From positions 62,001 through 126,000 of the forward strand of contig NZ_JAMXMX010000023.1 of the NCBI RefSeq assembly GCF_024055725.1: a stretch of 64,000 nt of DNA, read 5' to 3'. Below the pieces are notes generated by a model. It had not been told where the DNA came from, made no database searches, and saw nothing but the letters and a program-made list of their open reading frames with translations. This document shows, one piece after another, positions 1 through 7,918 of this stretch (its first letter is position 1; each line of letters opens with the position of its first letter). A program made the position numbers and the translations under genes. The DNA is from Actinoallomurus spadix. GTDB taxonomy: Bacteria; Actinomycetota; Actinomycetes; Streptosporangiales; Streptosporangiaceae.

Positions 1-1
1 G

Positions 2-316
2 GGCGTGCTGGACGCGGTCGCGTTCGTACGCGGCGAGCCGCGGGTGGCCGCCCTCCTCACGCCGGAGGCCGCCGGGCACACCCAGACCGCCGTCGCCGGG
101 GCCGCCGAGAGCGTCCTGCGCCTGTGCGCCGACCGCGTCCGCCCGTACTTCGTGACGGCCCAGCGTGAGGGGCTGCTGCGGGCGGACATCACGGTCGAGG
201 GCGCGGTGGAGTTCCTCTTCCGGATCATCTCCTCGATGATCGTCCTCCCCGGTGACGGCGACCCTCGGGACTTCCTGCGCGTCTATGTCGTCCCCGCCCT
301 CACAGAGAGCACCTGA
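2..316 (+). CDS. TetR-family regulator, C-terminal part (5' end outside window)
   Basis: The frame is open from the window edge to a TGA at 314-316, so only the C-terminal half of the gene is present. The helical text (AAESVLRLCADRVRPYF, then VEFLFRIISSMIVLP) resembles the ligand-binding and dimerisation domain of TetR-like repressors. The DNA-binding helix-turn-helix would lie upstream and cannot be checked. The stop is only three bases before the start of the next gene, so the regulator and the M50-like protease are probably co-transcribed. The family call rests on the C-terminal half alone and is tentative. Confidence 0.55.
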   Translation, partial: GVLDAVAFVRGEPRVAALLTPEAAGHTQTAVAGAAESVLRLCADRVRPYFVTAQREGLLRADITVEGAVEFLFRIISSMIVLPGDGDPRDFLRVYVVPALTEST

Positions 317-319
317 TCG

Positions 320-1117
320 ATGTCCAACGTAAGCGCGGTGCGGTCCTCCGTACGGCCCAGCCCGGCGTTCCTGTTCGTCGTCGGCCTGTTCGCCCTGTCC
401 GGCCTGGCGGTGTGGCGCTACGGCATGAGCCCGGAGCGGACGGCCCGGCTCTTCCTGTTCGTGTTCGTGGTGAGCGGCTGGATCGTGTCGCTGTGCCTGC
501 ACGAGTTCGGGCACGCGTTCTTCGCCTGGCGGTCGGGCGACCGGAGCGTCGCGACCAACGGCTACCTCACGCTGAACCCGCTGAAGTACGGCGACATCAC
601 GCTGAGTTTCCTGCTGCCCGTGCTGTTCGTGCTGCTCGGCGGCATCGGCCTGCCGGGCGGCGCCGTCTACATCGACCGGGGAGCCATCCGCGGGCGGCTC
701 CGGCACAGCCTCATCTCGGCGGCCGGGCCCATCGCCAACCTCGTCTTCGCGATCGTCCTCGGCGTCGTGATCACCAACCTGGCGAAGGACCCGGCGCACC
801 TGCTGTTCTGGACGGGAATGGCGTTCCTGGCGTTCCTGCAGGTCACCGCAGCTGTGCTGAACCTGCTGCCGGTGCCCGGCCTGGACGGCTTCGGCATCGT
901 CGAGCCGTACCTGCCGCGGCCCTGGGTCGCGCAGGCGAACAAGATCGGCGGGTACGCCTTCATGGCGCTGCTCGCGCTGCTGTGGATCCCGGCGGTCAAC
1001 GAGCAGTTCTTCTCCCTCGTCTACCACCTCACCGACCTGTTCGGGATCGACCAGGACTACGTCGCGGCCGGTCACGGCCTGTTCCAGTTCTGGAAGAGCC
1101 TCGGCACCGCCGGCTGA
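320..1117 (+). CDS. M50 (site-2 protease)-like integral membrane protein
   Basis: A 265-residue polytopic membrane protein. The zinc-protease motif HExxH appears as LHEFGHAFFAW after the second hydrophobic segment. A C-terminal NLLPVPGLDGFG segment matches the NxxPxxxxDG motif that supplies the third zinc ligand in M50 proteases, so both halves of the active site are present. The family cleaves substrates inside the membrane, often anti-sigma factors; no substrate is evident here. The start is the ATG three bases after the upstream TetR stop. A strong hairpin follows the stop. Confidence 0.8.
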   Translation: MSNVSAVRSSVRPSPAFLFVVGLFALSGLAVWRYGMSPERTARLFLFVFVVSGWIVSLCLHEFGHAFFAWRSGDRSVATNGYLTLNPLKYGDITLSFLLPVLFVLLGGIGLPGGAVYIDRGAIRGRLRHSLISAAGPIANLVFAIVLGVVITNLAKDPAHLLFWTGMAFLAFLQVTAAVLNLLPVPGLDGFGIVEPYLPRPWVAQANKIGGYAFMALLALLWIPAVNEQFFSLVYHLTDLFGIDQDYVAAGHGLFQFWKSLGTAG

Positions 1118-1123
1118 GGCCGT

Positions 1124-1151
1124 CCCGTGTCCACCGTTCGGTGGACACGGG
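1124..1151 (+). terminator. Strong hairpin after the M50 gene
   Basis: The arms CCCGTGTCCACC and GGTGGACACGGG pair perfectly over 12 bp around a GTTC loop. The hairpin lies 7 bases after the protease stop. No T-run follows, which is usual for actinobacterial terminators. The upstream GTG at 1127 that would extend the next gene lies inside this hairpin, which argues against it as a start. Confidence 0.65.
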
Positions 1152-1204
1152 AATCACCGGACCACCGATCCCGGACCGGCCGGATCGCCGCGACGCTGGG
1201 AGGC

Positions 1205-2050
1205 ATGAACGACACGGCGGTGCGGGTCCGCGACCTGCGCAAGCGATACGGCGACGTCGACGCGGTGAACGGCGTGGACCTCGACATCCACCGGGGCGAG
1301 GTCTTCGCCCTGCTCGGCCCGAACGGCGCCGGCAAGAGCACGACGATCGAGATCCTCGAAGGGCACCGGCGGCGCACCGGCGGCGAGGTGTCGGTGCTGG
1401 GGACCGACCCCGGGCGGCCGACCCGGAAGTGGCGGGGCCGCCTGGGGATCGTGCCGCAGACCTCGAACGAGCAACCGGAGCTGAGCGTCCGCGAGATCGT
1501 CGCCCACTTCGCGGGTTACTACCCCCGCCCCCGGAACGTCGACGAGGTGATCGAGGCGGTCGGGCTGACCGACAAGGCGGGGGCCCGCCTCGCGCACCTG
1601 TCCGGCGGCCAGCGCCGGCGGGTCGACGTGGCGCTCGGCATCATCGGCGACCCCGAACTCCTCTTCCTCGACGAGCCGACGACCGGGTTCGACCCGGACG
1701 CGCGGCGGCGGTTCTGGCGGCTGATCGAGGGGCTCGCGCACGGCGGCACGACGATCCTGCTGACCACCCACTACCTGGACGAGGCCGAGGCCCTCGCCGA
1801 CCGGGTCGGCGTCATCGCCGGCGGCCGCGTCGTGGAGGTCGGCTCGCCGCTGGAGCTCGGCGGCCGGGCCACGGCGACGGCGCGCGTGGGCTGGCTCGGG
1901 CCGGAGGGACGACAGGTCCTGGAGACCGACTCCCCCACACAGGTGGTCGCCGAGCTGAGCCAGAAGTTCGACGGCGAGGTGCCGGAGCTGACCGTCACCC
2001 GCCCCACGCTCGAGGACGTGTACCTCACGATGATCGGAGAGACGCGATGA
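1205..2050 (+). CDS. ABC transporter ATP-binding protein (DrrA-like)
   Basis: A 281-residue nucleotide-binding protein. Walker A is GPNGAGKST, the signature is LSGGQ, Walker B is LLFLDEP and the switch histidine is in LLTTHYLDEAEA. The C-terminal tail (VTRPTLEDVYLTMIG) is typical of DrrA-type ATPases that power ABC-2 exporters for drugs, lipids or antibiotics. The ATG at 1205 has a GGGAGG ribosome site at 1198-1203 and is preferred over an upstream in-frame GTG at 1127. The stop overlaps the permease start as ATGA. The exported substrate is unknown. Confidence 0.9.
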   Translation: MNDTAVRVRDLRKRYGDVDAVNGVDLDIHRGEVFALLGPNGAGKSTTIEILEGHRRRTGGEVSVLGTDPGRPTRKWRGRLGIVPQTSNEQPELSVREIVAHFAGYYPRPRNVDEVIEAVGLTDKAGARLAHLSGGQRRRVDVALGIIGDPELLFLDEPTTGFDPDARRRFWRLIEGLAHGGTTILLTTHYLDEAEALADRVGVIAGGRVVEVGSPLELGGRATATARVGWLGPEGRQVLETDSPTQVVAELSQKFDGEVPELTVTRPTLEDVYLTMIGETR

Positions 2051-2859
2051 CCGCCGCCGCCCTGCCCTCCCCGCTGCGGATCGGGCTGTCCCGCGGCGCG
2101 CTGGAGCTGAAGGTGTTCCTCCGCGAACGGGCGGCCGTCATCTTCACCCTGGGGATGCCCGCCATCCTCCTGCTGATCTTCGGCACGATCTTCAAGGGCG
2201 AGGTCGGACGCACGGGCGTCGACTTCCGGCAGTACATCGCGGCCGGCATCATCGCCAGCGGCATCATGTCGACGACGTTCGTGAGCCTCGGCATCACGAT
2301 CGCGCAGGAGCGCGACGACGGCACCCTCAAGCGGCTGTACGGCACGCCGATGCCGAGGGCGGCCTACTTCATCGGCAAGACGATCGCGGCGCTGGTCCTG
2401 TCACTGCTGGAGACGGTCGTCCTGTTCGTGCTGGGAAGCCTGCTGTTCGGGCTGAAGCCACCGAGCACGCCCGAGCGCTGGCTGACCTTCGCCTGGGTCT
2501 TCGTCGCCGGGGTGACCGTCTGCACGCTGCTCGGCATCGCGATCAGCAGCGTGCCGCGCTCGGGCCGCAGCGCGGCCGCCGTGCTGAACGTGCCCTACCT
2601 CGTCCTGCAGTTCATCTCCGGCGTGTACTACACCTTCAGCGACCTGCCGTCCGGCGTCCAGCAGGTCGGAGCGCTGTTCCCGCTGAAGTGGATCAGCCAG
2701 GGGCTGCGGTCCGCGCTGCTGCCGGACACGCTGCTGGCGGCCGAGCCGGCGCACTCCTGGGAGCACGGGCGCACCGGACTGGTGCTGGCCGCCTGGGGTG
2801 TCGCAGGCTTGGTCCTGTGCCTGACGACATTCCGCTGGAAGCGGCGCCGCGACGCATGA
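2047..2859 (+). CDS. ABC-2 type transporter permease
   Basis: A 270-residue membrane subunit with about six hydrophobic segments. The conserved ABC-2 region near the C-terminus reads ISGVYYTFSDLPSGVQQVG followed by FPLKWISQG. It pairs with the ATPase encoded just upstream. The ATG overlaps the ATPase stop by four bases, and the permease stop overlaps the kinase start in the same way, so all members of this operon are translationally coupled. A much longer open frame extends upstream in this phase but is antisense-like, arginine-rich read-through and is not coding. Confidence 0.9.
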   Translation: MTAAALPSPLRIGLSRGALELKVFLRERAAVIFTLGMPAILLLIFGTIFKGEVGRTGVDFRQYIAAGIIASGIMSTTFVSLGITIAQERDDGTLKRLYGTPMPRAAYFIGKTIAALVLSLLETVVLFVLGSLLFGLKPPSTPERWLTFAWVFVAGVTVCTLLGIAISSVPRSGRSAAAVLNVPYLVLQFISGVYYTFSDLPSGVQQVGALFPLKWISQGLRSALLPDTLLAAEPAHSWEHGRTGLVLAAWGVAGLVLCLTTFRWKRRRDA

Positions 2860-4016
2860 GCGCCAAGGACGCCTGGGACTGGGGACTGGGCCGCTGGGAG
2901 GCGTACTTCGGCCTGGTCCTCGTCTCGACGATCACCTACGTCCTGAACGACCACCCGACGGAGCGCGGCCTGGTCGCGGCGGGGATCCTCCTGGCCCTGG
3001 TGCCGTGGTACGTCCTGTTCGGCCGGCGTTACCTCGGCCGGGAGACGCTCGGCCCGGGGCCGTACGCCTACGTCGCCGGGCTGATCATGCTGTGCGGCGC
3101 GGCGTCGCTGACGGCTCCGGAGAGCTCGCTCGTGCTGTTCGCTGCCTGCGCGCAATGCTTCATGATCGTGCGCTGGCGGGAGAGCGTGGCCGCGCTCGTG
3201 CTGCTCAACACGGTCCCGGCCGTCCGGTTCCTCCACGGTGACGCCGACGCGGGGACGATCGTGGCGTTCGCGGTCTGGACCGTCGTGGTGATCGGATTCT
3301 CCGCCTTCTTCGGCCTCTGGATCGAGCGGATCATCGCGCAGAGCACGGAGCGCCGGGAGCTGATCCGGGAGCTGGAGACGACGCGGGCGGAACTGGCGGA
3401 GGTGAGCCGGGAGGCCGGCGTCATGGCCGAGCGGGAGCGGATGGCCGGGGAGATCCACGACACGCTCGCGCAGGGCTTCACGAGCATCCTGATGCTGCTG
3501 CAGGCGGCCGACGCGTACGTCGGGCGTGACCCGGAGGAGGCGCGGCGGCAGCTCGGCCTCGCGGCGCGCACCGCGCGGGAGAACCTCGCCGAGGCGCGGG
3601 CCCTGGTCGCGGCCCTGCCGCCCGCGCCGCTCGGCGGATCGTCCCTGGACGAGGCCGTGGGCCGGTTGACGGAGCGGATGTCGGAGGAGCTGGGGGTGAC
3701 GGCGGACTACGTCCTCGCCGGCGAACCGCGGCGGCTGACCGCCGGGGCGGAGGTGGTGCTGCTGCGGATCGCCCAGGAGGGCCTGGCCAACGTCCGCAGG
3801 CACGCGAATGCCGGCCGGGTCGAGGTGCGCCTCGCCTACGACCCGGAGTCGGTGCGCCTGGAGATCCGCGACGACGGCGTAGGCTTCGGCCCCGGCACGG
3901 CGCGCGGCTTCGGCCTGCACGGCATGCGCGAGCGGGTCGGCCAGGTCGGCGGCGTGTTCGACGTGCGGAGCGAGCCGGGAGCCGGTACGACCGTCACGGT
4001 GGAGGTGCCCGCGTGA
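2856..4016 (+). CDS. Sensor histidine kinase, NarL/DesK type
   Basis: A 386-residue kinase. The N-terminal half holds about six membrane segments with no large extracellular loop, as in sensors of membrane state or of a partner transporter. A short coiled coil (LIRELETTRAELAEVSREA) leads to the HisKA_3 dimerisation helix RERMAGEIHDTLAQGF, with the phospho-acceptor at His201. The ATP-binding domain ends in IRDDGVGFG and GFGLHGMRERV. The start ATG at 2856 overlaps the permease stop. Kinase, regulator and ABC pump in one operon suggest a self-regulated efflux or envelope-stress response module. Confidence 0.9.
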   Translation: MSAKDAWDWGLGRWEAYFGLVLVSTITYVLNDHPTERGLVAAGILLALVPWYVLFGRRYLGRETLGPGPYAYVAGLIMLCGAASLTAPESSLVLFAACAQCFMIVRWRESVAALVLLNTVPAVRFLHGDADAGTIVAFAVWTVVVIGFSAFFGLWIERIIAQSTERRELIRELETTRAELAEVSREAGVMAERERMAGEIHDTLAQGFTSILMLLQAADAYVGRDPEEARRQLGLAARTARENLAEARALVAALPPAPLGGSSLDEAVGRLTERMSEELGVTADYVLAGEPRRLTAGAEVVLLRIAQEGLANVRRHANAGRVEVRLAYDPESVRLEIRDDGVGFGPGTARGFGLHGMRERVGQVGGVFDVRSEPGAGTTVTVEVPA

Positions 4017-4639
4017 TCACGGTGTTGCTCGTCGACGACCACCCGGTCGTCCGCGAGGGGCTGCGCGGCATGCTGTCGGCCGAGGACGACCTGGCGGTCG
4101 TCGCCGAGGCCGGTGGCGCCGCCGAGGCGGTCGCGGCGGTCCGCGCGCACGAGCCGGACGTCGTGCTGATGGACCTGCGCATGCCGGGCGGCGACGGCGT
4201 CGAGGCGACGGCGCGCGTCCTCGTCCAGCGCCCGCAGACCCGGGTCGTGGTGCTGACGACGTACGACACGGACGCCGACATCCTCCGCGCGGTCGAGGCC
4301 GGCGCCGCCGGTTACCTGCTCAAGGACGCCTCCCGGCACGACCTCGCGCAGGCCGTGCGTGCGGCGGCGCGCGGCGAGACGGTCCTGGCCCCCTCGGTGG
4401 CGGCCAAGCTCGTGTCCCGGATGCGCTCGCCGGTCGAGCTGTCCCGCCGGGAGATCGACGTGCTGCGGCTGGTCGCCCGGGGCCGTACGAACGCGGAGAT
4501 CGGCCGGGAGCTGCTGATCAGCGAGGCGACGGTGAAGACCCACCTGCTGCGGGCGTTCGGCAAGCTGGGGGTGTCGGACCGGACCGCCGCCGTCACGGCC
4601 GCGATCGAACGCGGCATACTCCCCGCCCCCGGCCGGTAA
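4013..4639 (+). CDS. NarL/LuxR-family response regulator
   Basis: A 208-residue regulator. The receiver domain has the acidic pair in LLVDDHPVV, the phosphorylated Asp in VVLMDLRMPGGDG and the conserved Lys in GYLLKDAS. The C-terminal LuxR helix-turn-helix reads LSRREIDVLRLVARG then LISEATVKTHL. The GTG start overlaps the kinase stop by four bases (GTGA) and has GGAGG eight bases upstream. It is the cognate partner of the upstream kinase and probably controls its own ABC operon. Confidence 0.92.
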   Translation: MITVLLVDDHPVVREGLRGMLSAEDDLAVVAEAGGAAEAVAAVRAHEPDVVLMDLRMPGGDGVEATARVLVQRPQTRVVVLTTYDTDADILRAVEAGAAGYLLKDASRHDLAQAVRAAARGETVLAPSVAAKLVSRMRSPVELSRREIDVLRLVARGRTNAEIGRELLISEATVKTHLLRAFGKLGVSDRTAAVTAAIERGILPAPGR

Positions 4640-4688
4640 CGGGTAACTTACTGGACTACAGCTACCTCGTTGGGACGAAGGGGACGCC

Positions 4689-6191
4689 ATGACCGCGACT
4701 GCGAGCGAGAAGACCGCCGAGACGTTCCGTTCCCTGAGCCCGGCGACCGGCGAGGTCGTCGGCGAGCACCCGATCCACGACGAGGCCGCGGTGAACGCCG
4801 CCATCGAGCGCGCCCGCGTCGCGTCGGTGTGGTGGGCCGGCCTGGGCTGGAAGGAGCGCCGGATCCGGCTGCTCAACATCAAGGGCGCCCTGACCCGGTC
4901 CCTGCACCGGATGGCGACCCTGATCCACCGGGAGACCGGCAAGCCGGTGGCCGACGCCCAGCTCGAGACCGTGCTGGCGATCACGCACCTGGACTGGGCG
5001 GCGCGCAACGCCCAGAAGGTCCTCGGCCCGCGCAGCGTCTTCCCGGGTCTCGTGTCCATCAACCAGAAGTGCGTCCTGGAGTACCAGCCCCTCGGCGTCG
5101 TCGGCGTGATCGGCCCGTGGAACTACCCGCTCTTCACGCCCGTCGGCTCGATCGTGTACGCCCTCGCGGCGGGCAACGCCGTGGTGTTCAAGCCCTCGGA
5201 GTACACCCCCGGCGTCGGCCTGCTGCTCGCGGACATCATCTCCGAGGTCATCCCGGAGGAGCCGGTGTTCCAGGTCGTGACGGGCCTCGGCGACACCGGC
5301 GCGGCGCTGGCCCGCGGAGCGGTGGACAAGATCGCCTTCACCGGGTCGGCACCGACCGCCCGCAAGGTGATGGCCGCGTGCGCCGAGCGCCTCACCCCCA
5401 TCGTCGCCGAGTGCGGCGGCAAGGACGCGTTCATCGTGGACGCCGACGCCGACCTCGACGAGGCCGCCGAGGCCGCCCTGTGGGGCGCGATGTCGAACGC
5501 CGGCCAGACCTGCGTTGGCGTCGAGCGGGTCTACGTCGTCGACGGCGTGTACGACGCGTTCGTGGCCAGGCTGACCGAGCAGGCGCGGGCGCTGCGGCCC
5601 GGCGAGGACCGCGCCGCCGCGTACGGCCCGATCACGATGCCGGGCCAGCTGAACATCATCAGGCGGCACGTCGACGACGCCCTCGCCCGCGGCGGCCGGG
5701 CGCTCGTCGGAGGCGCGGACGCGGTGAAGGAGCCGTACGTCGAGCCGGTGATCCTGGTGGACGTCCCGGACGACTCCGCCGCCGTCCAGGAGGAGACGTT
5801 CGGCCCGACCATCACCGTGCATCGGGTGAAGAGCGTGGACGAGGCCGTCCGGCGCGCGAACGCCACGTCGTACGGCCTGGCCGGCGCGATCTTCTCCCGC
5901 AGCCGCTCGACGGCGATGGAGGCCGCCCGGCGGCTGCGCAGCGGCATGACCTCGATCAACGCGGTGATCGCCTTCGCGGCCGTGCCGGCGCTGCCGTTCG
6001 GCGGGGTGGGCGACTCCGGCTTCGGCCGCATCCACGGGGCCGACGGGTTGCGGGAGTTCGCGCGCGCCAAGGCCATCACCCGCCGGCGGTTCGCCGCGCC
6101 GATGAACCTCACGTCGTTCAAGCGCACCGACAAGGACATGGCCAAGCTGCTGCAGCTCGTCAGCCTCCTGCACGGCAAGCACTACCGGTGA
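4689..6191 (+). CDS. NAD(P)-dependent aldehyde dehydrogenase (succinate-semialdehyde dehydrogenase-like)
   Basis: A 500-residue member of the ALDH superfamily, which oxidises aldehydes to carboxylates. The Rossmann-region motif GVIGPWNYPL, the coenzyme loop IAFTGSAPTARKV, the general base Glu241 in VAECGGKD and the catalytic Cys275 in NAGQTCVG are all present. The spacing of 34 residues between base and nucleophile is normal. The C-terminal GGVGDSGFGRIHG motif is also intact. A Cys replaces the usual Leu beside the catalytic Glu (ECGGK instead of ELGGK), which occurs in some subfamilies. The substrate is not certain. An AAGGGG site lies five bases before the ATG. Confidence 0.88.
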   Translation: MTATASEKTAETFRSLSPATGEVVGEHPIHDEAAVNAAIERARVASVWWAGLGWKERRIRLLNIKGALTRSLHRMATLIHRETGKPVADAQLETVLAITHLDWAARNAQKVLGPRSVFPGLVSINQKCVLEYQPLGVVGVIGPWNYPLFTPVGSIVYALAAGNAVVFKPSEYTPGVGLLLADIISEVIPEEPVFQVVTGLGDTGAALARGAVDKIAFTGSAPTARKVMAACAERLTPIVAECGGKDAFIVDADADLDEAAEAALWGAMSNAGQTCVGVERVYVVDGVYDAFVARLTEQARALRPGEDRAAAYGPITMPGQLNIIRRHVDDALARGGRALVGGADAVKEPYVEPVILVDVPDDSAAVQEETFGPTITVHRVKSVDEAVRRANATSYGLAGAIFSRSRSTAMEAARRLRSGMTSINAVIAFAAVPALPFGGVGDSGFGRIHGADGLREFARAKAITRRRFAAPMNLTSFKRTDKDMAKLLQLVSLLHGKHYR

Positions 6192-6195
6192 GCGC

Positions 6196-6227
6196 GCGGA
6201 GGGCGGCCGGCGCCGGCCGCCCTCCGC
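6196..6227. terminator. Bidirectional terminator between convergent genes
   Basis: A perfect palindrome with 16-base arms (GCGGAGGGCGGCCGGC and its complement) sits between the aldehyde dehydrogenase and D-mannonate dehydratase stops. It can form the same hairpin on either strand, as expected for a shared terminator. Confidence 0.7.
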
Positions 6228-6236
6228 ACCACCGGA

Positions 6237-7445
6237 TCACCAGTCGTGCATGGCGCCGTCGGCCAGCCGCGCGACCGGCAGGTACTTCGGGTCGTACGGG
6301 AACCGCCGCGCGGCCTCCTCGTCGAACTCCACGCCGAGCCCCGGCCGGTCCGACGGCCACAGCATGCCGTTCTCGTAGCGGTAGCCCCAGTCGAAGACCT
6401 CGGCGGCCGGGTCCCGGTGCCCCATGTACTCCTGGATCCCGAAGTTCGGGATCGCCAGGTCCAGGTGCAGATTCGCCGCCAGGCCGACCGGCGAGATGTC
6501 ACCGGGGCCGTGCGAGCCGGACCGCACGCCGTACAGGTCGGCCAGGTCCATGATCCGCCGCACGTGGGAGATGCCGCCGGCGTGCGTCACCGAGGTCCGG
6601 ACGTAGTCGATGAGGCGCTCGGTGATCAGCTCACGGCAGTCCCAGATCGAGTTGAACACCTCGCCCACCGCCAGCGGCGTGACCGTGTGCGAGCGGATCA
6701 GGCGGAACGCCGACTGGTCCTCGGCGGGTGTCGCGTCCTCGATCCAGAACATCCGGTACGGCTCCAGCGCCGCGCCGAGCCGCGCGGCCTCGATCGGGGT
6801 GAGCCGGTGGTGCACGTCGTGCAGCAGGTGGAACCCGTATCCGAACTCCTCACGGACCCGCCCCATCAGCGTGGGGATGAAGTCGAGGTACGCGGCGGTG
6901 TTCCAGACCTCCTCCTTCGGCAGCGCGCCGGAGGCCGGCTCGTAGATGTTCGGGCCGGTGTGCAGCCCGTACGTCGAGTCCATCCCGGGGATCTTCGCCT
7001 GCACGCGCACGGCGGTGTAGCCGAGTTCGAGGTGCCGCGCGACATCGGCGAGGAGGTCGTCGACGTCCGCGCCGCTCGCGTGCCCGTAGACGGTCACCGC
7101 CTCCCGCGCCCGGCCGCCCAGGAGCTCGTACACGGGAAGGCCCGCGACCTTGCCCTTGATGTCCCAAAGCGCCTGGTCGACGGCTGAGATCGCCGTCATC
7201 GTGACCGGTCCGCGCCGCCAGTACGCGCCCCGGTAGAGGTACTGCCATGTGTCACCGATCCGGGCGGCGTCCCGGCCGGCCAGCAGCGGCAGCACGTGTT
7301 CACGCAGGTAGGCCTCGACGGCGAGCTCGCGCCCGTTCAGCGTCGCGTCGCCGTACCCGACGACGCCCTCATCGGTCGTCAGTTTGAGCGTGACGTAGTT
7401 GCGGCCGGGCGCGGTGACGATGACCTCGGCGGCACTGATCTTCAT
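6237..7445 (-). CDS. manD: D-mannonate dehydratase, enolase superfamily (ManD/RspA type)
   Basis: A 402-residue protein collinear with the ManD family, which converts D-mannonate to 2-keto-3-deoxy-D-gluconate. Metal ligands are visible as Asp in LLHDVHHRL, Glu in FWIEDATP and Glu in LAVGEVFNS, and the catalytic His is in [10 protein letters not shown]. The C-terminus, [13 protein letters not shown] then DGAMHDW, is characteristic of ManD. Some family members have weak or no dehydratase activity, so the physiological role is inferred. No other hexuronate genes are adjacent. The upstream region contains three 30-bp tandem repeats. Confidence 0.85.
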   Translation of the reverse strand: MKISAAEVIVTAPGRNYVTLKLTTDEGVVGYGDATLNGRELAVEAYLREHVLPLLAGRDAARIGDTWQYLYRGAYWRRGPVTMTAISAVDQALWDIKGKVAGLPVYELLGGRAREAVTVYGHASGADVDDLLADVARHLELGYTAVRVQAKIPGMDSTYGLHTGPNIYEPASGALPKEEVWNTAAYLDFIPTLMGRVREEFGYGFHLLHDVHHRLTPIEAARLGAALEPYRMFWIEDATPAEDQSAFRLIRSHTVTPLAVGEVFNSIWDCRELITERLIDYVRTSVTHAGGISHVRRIMDLADLYGVRSGSHGPGDISPVGLAANLHLDLAIPNFGIQEYMGHRDPAAEVFDWGYRYENGMLWPSDRPGLGVEFDEEAARRFPYDPKYLPVARLADGAMHDW

Positions 7446-7464
7446 GCGTCCTCCGGGCGGGTGA

Positions 7465-7561
7465 CTTGGGCGGCTCAGGCGGCGAGATCGCGGGCTTAGA
7501 CGACTCAGGCGGGTTGGAGCGCGGGCTTAGACGGCTCAGGCGGTGCGAGGGCGGGCTTAGG
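7465..7561 (-). repeat. Three-copy 30-bp tandem repeat upstream of manD
   Basis: Copies start at 7465, 7495 and 7526, with the beginning of a fourth at 7556. Each carries CTTAGACGGCTCAGGCGG or a close variant. They lie in the manD promoter/leader region between manD and the divergent 35-residue ORF. The regular period of about three helical turns would fit iterated protein-binding sites, but no function is shown. Confidence 0.7.
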
Positions 7562-7674
7562 CCCGGCCGGCGACCGGGATGAGGCATTGTTCCGATGTGC
7601 CGCTCACCGCCTTAGGACGAACCTTATGAGTGCGAGGCCGGACCGACCGGCCCGCACCACGAGGAGCACGAACG

Positions 7675-7782
7675 ATGCACCCGGACATCATGAAGGCGCT
7701 GATGGACGAGCGTGACCGCGAGGCACGCGAGGCCCTCGAGACGGAGCGGCCCCGCCGCCTCCTGCGCCGCCGCGCCCGGTGA
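7675..7782 (+). CDS. Small 35-residue charged protein
   Basis: ATG at 7675 follows a GAGGAG ribosome site at 7661-7666, and the frame ends at TGA 7780-7782. The product starts MHPDIMKALMDERDRE and ends in an arginine-rich tail (RPRRLLRRRAR), so it is probably one amphipathic helix with a basic end. Similar very short MHP-starting proteins recur in actinomycetes without known function, as far as I recall. It stands alone, divergent from manD, and is followed by a long compound hairpin. The coding call rests on the ribosome site and helical composition. Confidence 0.5.
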   Translation: MHPDIMKALMDERDREAREALETERPRRLLRRRAR

Positions 7783-7792
7783 CCCCGCTCAG

Positions 7793-7869
7793 GGCCTGTG
7801 CGCCCACGCCGGGCCCCGCCCGTACCGGTGCCCTCCATCCGGGCGGGGCTCGACGCGGGCGCACAGGCC
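7793..7869. terminator. Long two-part stem-loop between convergent genes
   Basis: Outer arms GGCCTGTGCGCCC (7793-7805) and GGGCGCACAGGCC (7857-7869) pair over 13 bp. Inner arms GCCCCGCCCG (7813-7822) and CGGGCGGGGC (7840-7849) pair over 10 bp, separated from the outer stem by seven-base internal loops on each side. It lies between the small ORF and the GMC oxidoreductase, which converge, so termination for both is the simplest role. Confidence 0.6.
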
Positions 7870-7918
7870 GCCGCAAGAGAAGCGCGCGCCCGGTCCGGCG
7901 GGCGGCGCGGCCCCACGG

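Noticed and set aside
1127-1204. Upstream GTG start for the first ABC ATPase
   Set aside because: It lies inside the terminator hairpin of the previous gene, while 1205 has a GGGAGG site.
412-2859. Very long open frame covering the M50 gene, ABC ATPase and permease
   Set aside because: Only the last 270 codons (from 2047) look like protein; the rest is out-of-frame, arginine-rich shadow sequence of two real genes. High GC content produces such read-through.
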